A stretch of 49,568 bases of DNA from the NCBI RefSeq assembly GCF_009758205.1, contig NZ_WRXN01000023.1, positions 1 through 49,568 on the forward strand, written 5' to 3'. A program made the translations under genes and the position numbers. The DNA comes from Chitinophaga tropicalis (GTDB taxonomy: Bacteria; Bacteroidota; Bacteroidia; Chitinophagales; Chitinophagaceae). Below are positions 34,701 through 42,282 of this stretch, in pieces (positions within the stretch are counted from its first letter, which is position 1; each line of letters starts with the position of its first letter). The notes beneath the pieces were generated by a model. The model ran no database searches. It saw only the letters and a program-made list of their open reading frames with translations, and was not told the origin of the DNA.

Positions 34701-35397
34701 TATGTTGTTTGATCGTATAATAGCCACCGTGAATGCTGTAACTGCGGAAGGGATGGTGAGACGCAAAGATCAGCAGTTTGTTGCGGTTACGGCTTACAAT
34801 GTCACTGAGCTCTGTCAGCACATCTTCTTTCGTCTTAAAATCGCAGGAAGATTCAGGTCCGGGCTTGAGATAAGGGAACAGCCACCATTCTGTATCCATC
34901 ACAATAAGAGTGGTATTCTGATCTATCGGTACTTCTATAGGCCCGGGACAGCCGTCCTTAGGCAGGAAGCTTACATTGGGCAGCTGAAGGGAATCAATAT
35001 ACTGTTGCTGGTTAACAACGGTCTGCCAGCCATCGGGCCTTGACTTCTTCCAGTCATGATTACCGGGAATGAAGATACCCTGTGCGGCAGTATTACGTAA
35101 CAGGTTCACCTGGTAATCTATGATCTGTCTGGCTTCGTCATACCTACGGGCGCCTGCATCGGGCATGCCCGCAGGGTAGATGTTATCACCCAGGAAAAGA
35201 ACGGTAGTTCTTGGGTCCTGGAGGTTAAAGCGTTGCTTTACGGCATCTATTACCGGGTTATGACCATCCTGGTGCAGCTCTCCTGCATCACCTATCAGTA
35301 TGATCCTTCTTGCAATGCTGTCTGTCTGTGCCTGGCTCAGGAAGGGAAGGAGAAGGAAGGGGAGGAGGTGTCCTATTCTGGGTAAAATGCTCTTCAT
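31732..35397 (-). CDS. Calcineurin-like phosphoesterase / kinase-like / Omp85 barrel fusion
   Basis: 1221 residues from the ATG at 35397, with a signal peptide (1-23). Residues ~30-330 form a metallophosphoesterase domain: IGDAGE (Asp37), LGDNIYP (Asp71), PGNHDW (Asn113-His114), ASHHPF and SGHDHTLQ. A middle part (about 480-640) shows LLDWLIADWDRHDDQW and YPIPRDRDQAF, which recall the CotH/HipA-type kinase fold. The C-terminal ~350 residues are a BamA/Omp85-like outer-membrane barrel (QALTLGGIQNLRGYRNYRF, ending in the aromatic ITFGFRF). It is predicted to sit in the outer membrane with the phosphoesterase on the periplasmic or outer side. It follows the SdiA-regulated lipoprotein by 11 bases. 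Confidence 0.85.
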   Translation of the reverse strand: MKSILPRIGHLLPFLLLPFLSQAQTDSIARRIILIGDAGELHQDGHNPVIDAVKQRFNLQDPRTTVLFLGDNIYPAGMPDAGARRYDEARQIIDYQVNLLRNTAAQGIFIPGNHDWKKSRPDGWQTVVNQQQYIDSLQLPNVSFLPKDGCPGPIEVPIDQNTTLIVMDTEWWLFPYLKPGPESSCDFKTKEDVLTELSDIVSRNRNKLLIFASHHPFRSYSIHGGYYTIKQHIFPFTDLKKGLYIPLPVLGSIYPLTRGVFGTPEDIPNPHYQAMIKGVEAAFRPHGPAIFVSGHDHTLQLIKDQQNYYVISGSGAKETRVKKGSKSLFASNENGYSALEISNTGHVSVQYYTVGHADAPVYAQQLFSIQDVKSSAIENAGLPASQLPPTVTMPADSQYAGKSGFHYWLLGRNYRNVWSTPLNFPVMDMQKEKGGLKVLKRGGGMQTLSLRLEDKEGNEWVIRSMKKYPDKAVPEALRETVAKDVVQDQISASNPYAPLVVASLAESAGVHHTNPTFMYVPKDTSLGIYSNVYGNDVYLFEEREPDIKGKSLNTVKLLEQLHGDNDNTVNQPEVLRARLLDWLIADWDRHDDQWRWGVEKNKKEKTKSYYPIPRDRDQAFFINEGAIPRIASRKWAMPNIQGFRPKIRYIQGQNPTAQPFDRSFMNELNEQQWKEIAHTFVTTMTDTVLASAVERFPDTIKAMVGARTYNTLKARREILEEESLKFYRFISKHVEITGSKKRELFSIERLPEGRLSVTVNKIDKQGEIEQVIYNRIFDPKVTKEVRLFGFGGGDRYIIKGDNRTPVRMRIIGGSDKDTYIDSSDVRAGHRIKIYDLSNSQDTFLLGGHERKIISSDPANIRYERTPFRFIYDKLMPLASAGFNQDDGLSLGLGFQYTTQGFRKRPFASRQSLIVGHALATEAWQFKYLGEFTDVIGKTDLVMSASAKAPNNTINFFGFGNETVFDKSKTIRYYRTRFSLFNVEPLLRSKLSPDVSLLYGPSFTYYSLDKDETEDRIITDFAHNGLDSLSVFESKSYAGFRVALQIDTRDNELMPTRGIFWNTSAFANQGLNQDKRHYLQLQTDMSIYASFHAPTNVVFVTRFGGGLLRGGYEYFQALTLGGIQNLRGYRNYRFSGNGMVYNNTELRVKLFEFRSYLFPATVGLLAFNDVGRVWYKGESSSAWHDGYGGGLFFTPINMFVLTATVGRSEEGVLPYITFGFRF

Positions 35398-35408
35398 TGT
35401 TGCTTGGT

Positions 35409-36248
35409 TCAATGGTACTTAAATTTCAGAATGTTTGCCTGTGATTCGTCTGATGTTTCGTTGGAAATATACATATCGCCGTTAGGGGCAAACGAGATCC
35501 CTTCAGGTTGTACAAACCGCCTGCGTCTTAAATTGTATGCTTCCTGCACTTTGCCGTTCAGATCTGTAATAACCAGCAGGCGGTTTACAGCAGCCACTAT
35601 GTACAGTCGCTTCTCTATTGGATGGATTGCGGCTGCAGATGGTTTGAAATGACCTACATCTCCACCGGTAAGCCGGGCTATGTCTTCCACCCTGATACGG
35701 TAAACCGGCGAGCTGTCATATGTCATGGAAGGCAGGTCAAACCGGTAGGCCGTGGTAAACCCCTGGAGTTTATCTTCTTCACAGTTTTTACAGACAGCTA
35801 TAAGGCTGTTCCTGGCAGAGTCAAAATAAAGAGACTCAAATTCCCGTTTGCCGCGCAGCCCCAGCTTATAGGGGGTAGCATCCACAGTGTCAGTAAACAT
35901 TCCATTTACATGATACAGTGTACCATTACTCTTTAGTACGAACCATTCTGTTCCGTTAGTGGCAATGTCTTCATAGTCACCGCTTTTATCAAATTTAGAA
36001 GTGGGATAGGGCTTGTTTGTACTGACATCTATAGAATGGATCTTGCCTTCCTCATCATTGATAGCCAGAATATGATGCTCATCCGGCGCCAGCACAATAC
36101 CGGATATTTCCTGCATGGACTGCCTGACCCTGAATTTCTCGGGCGATTCGAGATTATAACCTTTGGGTGAAGTATATTGTTTGTCATCCTGGTCAAATGT
36201 ATTACAGGACAAAAACAGGAAGAACATTGCAATGTGCTTTACTTGCAT
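35409..36248 (-). CDS. SdiA-regulated family lipoprotein
   Basis: 279 residues. A lipoprotein signal (IAMFFLFLSCNTF, Cys15) is followed by the SdiA-regulated beta-propeller domain: VRQSMQEISGIVLAPDEHHILAINDEEGKI, SGDYEDIATNG, FVQPEGISFAPNGDMYISNE. Members are calcium-binding six-bladed propellers of unknown role, exposed at the envelope. Upstream of and probably co-transcribed with the large phosphoesterase-barrel protein; the pairing suggests they act on the same envelope substrate (inference). Confidence 0.9.
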   Translation of the reverse strand: MQVKHIAMFFLFLSCNTFDQDDKQYTSPKGYNLESPEKFRVRQSMQEISGIVLAPDEHHILAINDEEGKIHSIDVSTNKPYPTSKFDKSGDYEDIATNGTEWFVLKSNGTLYHVNGMFTDTVDATPYKLGLRGKREFESLYFDSARNSLIAVCKNCEEDKLQGFTTAYRFDLPSMTYDSSPVYRIRVEDIARLTGGDVGHFKPSAAAIHPIEKRLYIVAAVNRLLVITDLNGKVQEAYNLRRRRFVQPEGISFAPNGDMYISNETSDESQANILKFKYH

Positions 36249-36371
36249 AAGTGTGACGTTATTTTAAATGCGGAAACACAGCCTGATACACTACCTGGGA
36301 TCCGTGCACTAAAATTAACTCAAAAATGCAGTAACTTGCTGATCTCAGTTTTGCTTTTTTAACTAAGGCTT

Positions 36372-37619
36372 ATGCAAACAGGAACAATCATTGAAGCAGC
36401 ACAGACATATGTTGCCACCCGGTACCAGGAGTACCCGCACCCTAACCTGGTATACCACAATTTAGAGCATACCCAACAGGTAGTTGCGGCAGCAGAGCAG
36501 ATTGCAGCGCATTACCGTTTAGAGGAAAAGGACCTCCTGGTAGTATATGTAGCATGCTGGTTTCATGACCTGGGCTATCTTATGGGCGAAACTAAATACC
36601 ATGAAGAGAAAGGGGCGGAACTGGCAAGAGAGTTCCTGGATATACAACAAATTCCTGCAAATGTACAAGAGCAGGTGACCGGCTGTATTATGGCAACCAA
36701 GATGCCGCAGAACCCACATACGTTGCTGGAGCAGATTGTTTGTGATGCAGACCTTTTCCACCTGGGCCTGAAAGATTTCAAACAACGCTCCAAGCTGCTC
36801 AGGCAGGAAATGGAGCTGACCACCGGCGCCGAAATACCTGCCGCAGCATGGAACAGAAGCTCCCTGCGTCTCCAGGAAGAACATCATTTCCATACAGCAT
36901 ACTGCAAAGCCTTACTGCAATCGCAGAAAGAAGAAAATATCACAAAGCTGAGAAGCAAGCTGGAAAAGCAGGAGGGGAAAAAAGAAGAAAAAGAGGAAAA
37001 GGCAGAGAAGAAAGAGAAAACTGAAAGTAAAAAGGCGGAACTCACCACCCCTGAAAAAGATAAAAAGAAAGAAAAAGAACCTAAACCGGGCAGGGGAGTG
37101 GAAACAATGTTCAGGACCACTTCTACCAACCATATACGCCTCAGCTCCATGGCAGACAGTAAGGCCAATATCATGATCTCAGTGAACTCTATCATTGTAT
37201 CTGTGATCCTGGGTGTATTGTTCCGTCGCCTGGAAGACTATCCCAACCTGATCATCCCAGCTATCCTTTTCCTGGCAACAGGGGTTATTACCATCATCTT
37301 TGCCGTGCTGGCCACACGTCCTAACGTCAATGTAGGACGTTTTACCAAAGCAGATATAGACAGCAAGAAAGTAAACCTGCTCTTCTTCGGTAACTTCCAT
37401 AAAATGTCCCTGGAAGAATATACCTGGGCTATGAAGGAAATGATGAAAGACAGTGAATACGTATACGGTAGTATGATACAGGACATTTACCACCTGGGTG
37501 TGGTATTGGGTGCCAAGTACAAGCGCCTGCGTACCTCTTACAACATCTTTATGTTTGGCCTGATCATCTCCGTGATCGCCTTTGTAATAGCAGTCCTCTT
37601 TTTCCCGGTGAAGAATTAA
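36372..37619 (+). CDS. HD-domain protein fused to a PycTM (DUF5706-type) membrane effector domain
   Basis: 415 residues in three parts. Residues 1-185 are an HD phosphohydrolase domain: HNLEHTQQVV (His29, His33), the doublet CWFHDLGY (His65-Asp66) and VCDADLFHLG (Asp125/Asp127). Residues ~190-240 are an extreme Lys/Glu linker. Residues 243-415 match the Pycsar-effector membrane domain (PycTM): FRTTSTNHIRLSSMADSKAN, then helices at about 264-284, 291-313 and 391-411. HD domains hydrolyse phosphoesters, including nucleotides; PycTM proteins damage membranes on a cyclic-pyrimidine signal in anti-phage defence. No pycC cyclase is in the window. It ends two bases before ppk1, which makes co-transcription very likely. 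Confidence 0.85.
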   Translation: MQTGTIIEAAQTYVATRYQEYPHPNLVYHNLEHTQQVVAAAEQIAAHYRLEEKDLLVVYVACWFHDLGYLMGETKYHEEKGAELAREFLDIQQIPANVQEQVTGCIMATKMPQNPHTLLEQIVCDADLFHLGLKDFKQRSKLLRQEMELTTGAEIPAAAWNRSSLRLQEEHHFHTAYCKALLQSQKEENITKLRSKLEKQEGKKEEKEEKAEKKEKTESKKAELTTPEKDKKKEKEPKPGRGVETMFRTTSTNHIRLSSMADSKANIMISVNSIIVSVILGVLFRRLEDYPNLIIPAILFLATGVITIIFAVLATRPNVNVGRFTKADIDSKKVNLLFFGNFHKMSLEEYTWAMKEMMKDSEYVYGSMIQDIYHLGVVLGAKYKRLRTSYNIFMFGLIISVIAFVIAVLFFPVKN

Positions 37620-37621
37620 GC

Positions 37622-39706
37622 ATGAGCAATAATAATATGTCAATGAATGTTCCTTTGTTTGACCGTGATCTGAGCTGGCTCTCGTTCAACTATAGAGTGT
37701 TGTGTATGGCAAAGGACAATGAAGTGCCTTTGTACGAAAGAATAAGATTCCTTTCCATCTACTCATCGAACCTGGACGAATTCTTTCGTGTGCGCATGCC
37801 TGCTATACTGGCTGTAAATAAACTGTTACGTTCCAATCCTGCTGCCGCAGGCGAAGATATTCTCTCGGGAGATACCCTGCCTACCATTCAGGCAGAGATC
37901 AACCGGCAGCAACAGGAATACGGAGCTATTCTTACCCGGCAGCTGCTGCCATTACTTCAGGAGAATAATATCCATCTTTACTATAACGAGCATATAAAGG
38001 GCCAGCATCTCCCGCAGATGCGTGAATATTTCCTCAATCGTGTGCTGGCCTTCCTGCAGCCTACATGGCTGCATAAGAAGAAACCGGAAGAGGTGTTCCT
38101 GGAAAATAACCAGCTTTACCTGGTTGTTGCGCTCACGGAAACAGCCAACCCTGATATGCTGCAATATGCGCTGGTAAATATTCCCAGCTCCCAGCTGCCC
38201 AGGTTTACTGAACTGTCTGCCATAGATAATGTGCATTATATTGCTATGCTGGATGATATTATCCGGTATAATATTGATTTTCTCTTCCCGGGATATACGG
38301 TAGACAGATGTTACAGTATCAAGATCACCCGCGATGCGGAGACAGATATGAATGAACTGGCCAGCGATATCCTTGACCAGGTAGAAACCATGATAGTGAA
38401 GAGAGAACTGGGTATTCCCACCCGTTTCCTCTACGACGCTGCCATGCCAGTGTCAATAAGACAATTGCTGGCAGGGTACTTCCATATACTTCCGGAAGAA
38501 ATGGTGGAAGGCGGGCGGTATCACAACCTGAAAGATCTGGCAGATCTGCCCATGCCTGTAAAGTCTCCCCTGTTCACTTATCCCCGGCAATCCCCGGCGG
38601 GCATCCCTTCCCTGGATGAAGCACCCCGGTTGCTGGAAGAGGTGCTGAAACGGGATATTATCTTACATACCCCCTACCAGCGGTACGACTACCTGCTGCG
38701 CTTCTTCAATGAAGCTGCTGCCGATCCTGCCGTACAGGAGATATATATTACCTTCTACCGCATAGCTTCCGGTTCCCAGATCGCCAATGCCCTTATCAGC
38801 GCTGCCCGTAACGGTAAGCAGGTGACTGTATTCGTAGAACTGAAAGCCCGTTTTGACGAGGCTAACAATGTTCGCTGGGCCAGGAAAATGAAAGAGGCGG
38901 GAGTAAAGATCGTATATAGCATACCCGGACTAAAGGTACATGCCAAAATAGCCCTGGTAAAACGCCGCCGCGGATATCAGTGGGACTATGCCGGTCTGAT
39001 GGCTACAGGCAATTTCAATGAAAGCACTGCCCGTTTTTATACCGATCATGTATTGATGACATCCCACCCGGGTATTACCCAGGAACTGGAACTGCTGTTC
39101 CTTTATCTGCAAACAAGACAACAACCGGATAAATATAATTTCCTGACCTTCAATCACCTGCTGGTTGCCCAGTTTAACCTGGTAGACCGCTTTAAAGGCC
39201 TGATTAACAGGGAAATTGAAAATGCCAGGGCCGGAAAGCCTGCCCATATCATTATCAAACTGAACAACCTCCAGGAGAAAGACATGATAGCCGCTCTTTA
39301 TACAGCCAGCAGGGAAGGAGTGAAGGTAGAAATGATAGTACGCAGTATCTGCTGCCTTTTGCCGGAACAGGAGGAAAGCAGTAATATTACTGTACGCCGT
39401 ATAGTAGACCGTTACCTGGAACATGCCCGCGTATTTATCTTCCATAATAACGGTAAAGAAGAAGTGTATATGGGATCGGCAGACTGGATGAACCGTAACC
39501 TGCACAGGCGTATAGAGGTTTGTTTTCCCATTTACGAACCACAGCTGCAGGCCCAGGTGAAAGAGATCATCCGTTTGCAGCTGGCAGATAATACCAATGC
39601 CGTACTTTTAAATGAACAGCTGCAGAATATTGAACAGCAACGGGCAGAAGGGAAACCTTCCGTGAATGCGCAGGCATCCGTTTATACTTATATACAATCA
39701 TTATAA
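37622..39706 (+). CDS. ppk1: Polyphosphate kinase 1
   Basis: 694 residues, full length. N-terminal domain with DRDLSWLSFNYRVL; head domain; catalytic C-terminal domains with the autophosphorylated His440 in GLKVHAK and the second catalytic His601 in YLEHARVFIF. Further hallmarks are ATGNFNESTARFYTD, IIIKLNNLQEK, RSICCLLP and MGSADWMNRNL. It reversibly makes long-chain polyphosphate from ATP at the membrane or in granules. The ATG is two bases after the HD-PycTM stop. Polyphosphate is a stress store, so an HD membrane protein upstream might relate to stress or nucleotide signalling (inference). Confidence 0.97.
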   Translation: MSNNNMSMNVPLFDRDLSWLSFNYRVLCMAKDNEVPLYERIRFLSIYSSNLDEFFRVRMPAILAVNKLLRSNPAAAGEDILSGDTLPTIQAEINRQQQEYGAILTRQLLPLLQENNIHLYYNEHIKGQHLPQMREYFLNRVLAFLQPTWLHKKKPEEVFLENNQLYLVVALTETANPDMLQYALVNIPSSQLPRFTELSAIDNVHYIAMLDDIIRYNIDFLFPGYTVDRCYSIKITRDAETDMNELASDILDQVETMIVKRELGIPTRFLYDAAMPVSIRQLLAGYFHILPEEMVEGGRYHNLKDLADLPMPVKSPLFTYPRQSPAGIPSLDEAPRLLEEVLKRDIILHTPYQRYDYLLRFFNEAAADPAVQEIYITFYRIASGSQIANALISAARNGKQVTVFVELKARFDEANNVRWARKMKEAGVKIVYSIPGLKVHAKIALVKRRRGYQWDYAGLMATGNFNESTARFYTDHVLMTSHPGITQELELLFLYLQTRQQPDKYNFLTFNHLLVAQFNLVDRFKGLINREIENARAGKPAHIIIKLNNLQEKDMIAALYTASREGVKVEMIVRSICCLLPEQEESSNITVRRIVDRYLEHARVFIFHNNGKEEVYMGSADWMNRNLHRRIEVCFPIYEPQLQAQVKEIIRLQLADNTNAVLLNEQLQNIEQQRAEGKPSVNAQASVYTYIQSL

Positions 39707-39726
39707 AAGCATTAATGTAAACGCAG

Positions 39727-40233
39727 ATGAGAAAAACTACCTGGTTGACCGCTATAATCCTTTTTCTTGTCGTATCCTTTGCCAACGCCCAGGAACACCT
39801 TGACCTGGAACATATCTATAACCCGGATGCAGACGCTGTGGCTGATCTGGCCCGGATAAAAGAGCAGGCTGCAAAGGAAGGGAAGCATGTGTTATTGCAG
39901 ATAGGCGGTAACTGGTGCATCTGGTGTAAACGGTTCTACAAATTTGTTCATGATGATGCCGGGCTGAAAGAGCTGACAGAAAAGAACTATATAGTCTATC
40001 ACCTGAATTACAGCAAAGAGAACAGGAACCTGCCGGTACTGGCAACACTGGGATATCCGCAACGGTTCGGTTTTCCCGTACTGGTCATCCTGGATGCAAA
40101 AGGTAACCGGATCCATACCCAGAATACCGGTTTGCTGGAATCGGCAGACTCATATGATAAAAAGAATGTGGCAGCGATGTTGAAGCAATGGGGCCCGGAT
40201 GCGTTGAACCCGGCCTATTACACAACCCAATGA
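39727..40233 (+). CDS. Exported thioredoxin-family protein
   Basis: 168 residues with a signal peptide (WLTAIILFLVVSFANAQ). The redox site is Cys64-Cys67 in NWCIWCKRF, followed by the cis-proline strand FGFPVLVILD. It is of the thioredoxin_7/DsbD-C-terminal-like type and expected to be periplasmic. 20 bases after ppk1. Confidence 0.9.
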   Translation: MRKTTWLTAIILFLVVSFANAQEHLDLEHIYNPDADAVADLARIKEQAAKEGKHVLLQIGGNWCIWCKRFYKFVHDDAGLKELTEKNYIVYHLNYSKENRNLPVLATLGYPQRFGFPVLVILDAKGNRIHTQNTGLLESADSYDKKNVAAMLKQWGPDALNPAYYTTQ

Positions 40234-40240
40234 CCCTGTT

Positions 40241-40744
40241 ATGGAAAGCACTCCCCTGAAAGCCGGCGCCGCAGACTTTATGCGCCTGGCCGTTCATCCG
40301 TTGAAATTCTCATTGTACCTGCTGTGGAAACTGCCCAGCGCCTGGCTGGCCGGAGTACGGCTCAAACAATTAACAGCAGAACATTGTATTACTGTGGTGC
40401 CTTACCGTTGGCTGTCACAAAACCCTTTCCGGTCCACTTACTTTGCCTGCCTGGCTATGGCGGCAGAAATGAGTACCGGTATCCCGGCAATTATGTATAC
40501 CCGGGAAGCATTGCCCCGGAAGGTATCTATGCTGGTAACAGGTATGAAGGCAGACTTTGTTAAGAAAGCCACAGGCAAAACATGGTTTACCTGTAACGGG
40601 GGGACAATGATCAGGGAGGCTGTTGCCAAAACCATTGCAACAGGCGAGCCGGTTACCATTACGGTAGAAAGCATTGGCAAAAGCCCCGATGGCACAGTAA
40701 TTGCCTCCTTTGAGATCACCTGGTCATTTAAGGCCAAAACATAA
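40241..40744 (+). CDS. DUF4442 hot-dog-fold protein
   Basis: 167 residues. The sequence fits the DUF4442/thioesterase-like hot-dog family: an N-terminal helix with two hydrophobic stretches, NPFRSTYFACLAMAAEMSTG on the central helix, then beta strands. No catalytic residue can be named with confidence. It begins seven bases after the thioredoxin gene and ends 18 bases before the metallo-hydrolase gene, within one operon. Confidence 0.8.
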   Translation: MESTPLKAGAADFMRLAVHPLKFSLYLLWKLPSAWLAGVRLKQLTAEHCITVVPYRWLSQNPFRSTYFACLAMAAEMSTGIPAIMYTREALPRKVSMLVTGMKADFVKKATGKTWFTCNGGTMIREAVAKTIATGEPVTITVESIGKSPDGTVIASFEITWSFKAKT

Positions 40745-40762
40745 CTTCATCAATTCACCACA

Positions 40763-42166
40763 ATGAAAATAGCATTTCACGGAGCGGCACGTACGGTTAC
40801 AGGTTCCAAACACCTGATCACTTTAAAGAACGGGAAGAAGATATTACTTGACTGCGGTATGTTTCAGGGCATGGGCAGGGAAACTGATGCCATGAATATT
40901 GACTTTGGCTTTGATGCGGCGGAAGTAACGTATATGGTCCTTTCCCACGCACATATTGACCATTCGGGATTAATTCCCCTGCTGGTAAAGAGAGGCTTTA
41001 AGGGAACTATCTATTGCACTCCGGCTACATTTGACCTGGCAGAGATACTCCTGCTGGATTCTGCGAAGATCCAGGAAGATGATACCAAATTCTCAAATAA
41101 GAAGAGAGCCAAAGAAGGTCTGCCTCCCCTGGAGTCACTGTATACAATAGATGATGCAAAAAGAAGTATAGGAAGATTTAAGAAAGTGAACTACAGAACA
41201 TGGTTCCGGGTGGATGATGATATTGAGATATATTTCACAGATGCAGGCCATATCATTGGCAGCGCTGCTGTTCATCTCCGTATCACGGAGAACGGGAAAA
41301 CCACCCAGGTTTCTTTCAGTGGAGATATAGGCCGTTATAACGACGCCATCCTCAGATCACCGGAAGTATTTCCCCAGGCAGATTATATCCTGCTGGAATC
41401 TACCTATGGCAGCACTTTGCATGCAGAGGCCGAGCCTTCAGATGACAGGCTGATACAATATATTCACAACACCTGTAAAGTAAAGAAAGGGAAACTGATC
41501 ATACCAGCTTTCAGTGTAGGACGTACGCAGGAGTTACTGTATGCACTCAACAGGGCGCAGCTGGAAGGGAAGCTACCCCATGTAGATATTTTTGTGGATA
41601 GTCCGCTTTCCATGGAGGCAACAGATGTGGTGAGAAGTCACCCGGAAGTATTTAACAGGACAGTTTCCAAAATGCTGGAAATAGATGATGATCCGTTTAA
41701 CTTCCCCGGACTACATTATGTTAAAACAGTGGATGAGTCAAAAATGCTGAACTTCCGGAAAGAGCCCTGCGTAATCATTTCCGCATCAGGTATGGCGGAA
41801 GCTGGCAGGGTGAAACATCATATCGCCAATAACATCAATGATTCCCGCAATACTATATTACTGGTAGGGTACTGTGAGCCTCAGTCCCTCGGCGGCCGCC
41901 TGATGAGAGGCGCAAAAGAGGTCTCCATTTATGGCACCCGCTATGAGGTGGAGGCTGAGGTAGGTGTTATCCGCTCAATGAGCGCTCATGGCGACTATGA
42001 GGATCTTAGCCAGTGGTTATCCTGCCAGGACCCGGGAGAAATTAAAAAGCTGTTCCTGGTACATGGTGAGTATGAAGTGCAGACTATTTTCAGAGACTGG
42101 CTGCTGAAGAAAGGTTTCCAGGATATCATTATACCTGAAAGACATTCAGAAGTAGGGCTAGGATAA
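40763..42166 (+). CDS. Beta-CASP metallo-beta-lactamase-fold RNA hydrolase
   Basis: 467 residues. Metallo-beta-lactamase motifs: SHAHIDHSG (His62, His64, Asp66, His67), TDAGHIIGSAAV, FSGDIGR; beta-CASP motifs: LLESTYGS, IPAFSVGRTQELL, ISASGMAEAGRVKHH, and the C-terminal MSAHGDYEDL. This is the CPSF73/YSH1-like RNA-processing group (endo- or exoribonuclease), a cytoplasmic two-zinc enzyme. The last gene of the run starting with HD-PycTM, followed by a strong terminator. Confidence 0.93.
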   Translation: MKIAFHGAARTVTGSKHLITLKNGKKILLDCGMFQGMGRETDAMNIDFGFDAAEVTYMVLSHAHIDHSGLIPLLVKRGFKGTIYCTPATFDLAEILLLDSAKIQEDDTKFSNKKRAKEGLPPLESLYTIDDAKRSIGRFKKVNYRTWFRVDDDIEIYFTDAGHIIGSAAVHLRITENGKTTQVSFSGDIGRYNDAILRSPEVFPQADYILLESTYGSTLHAEAEPSDDRLIQYIHNTCKVKKGKLIIPAFSVGRTQELLYALNRAQLEGKLPHVDIFVDSPLSMEATDVVRSHPEVFNRTVSKMLEIDDDPFNFPGLHYVKTVDESKMLNFRKEPCVIISASGMAEAGRVKHHIANNINDSRNTILLVGYCEPQSLGGRLMRGAKEVSIYGTRYEVEAEVGVIRSMSAHGDYEDLSQWLSCQDPGEIKKLFLVHGEYEVQTIFRDWLLKKGFQDIIIPERHSEVGLG

Positions 42167-42199
42167 AACATAAAAAAAATAGCCGGCCGCAGGCCCCCT

Positions 42200-42244
42200 C
42201 TCAAAAAAAATGCTTTCACCGAAGGTGAAAGCATTTTTTTTGAG
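42200..42244. terminator. Terminator with a 21-bp perfect stem and GAA triloop
   Basis: Arms 42200-42220 and 42224-42244, loop GAA, with A8/T8 inside the stem. The palindrome AGCCGGCCGCAGGCC lies just ahead at 42181-42195. Serves both convergent genes. Confidence 0.9.
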
Positions 42245-42282
42245 CAACCATCCGCACTACTCCCGCTCAAACAAACCCTTAA

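Noticed and set aside
36372..37619. A complete Pycsar defence system
   Set aside because: Only the membrane-effector domain is present; no pycC-type cyclase is encoded in the window, and the operon partner is ppk1.
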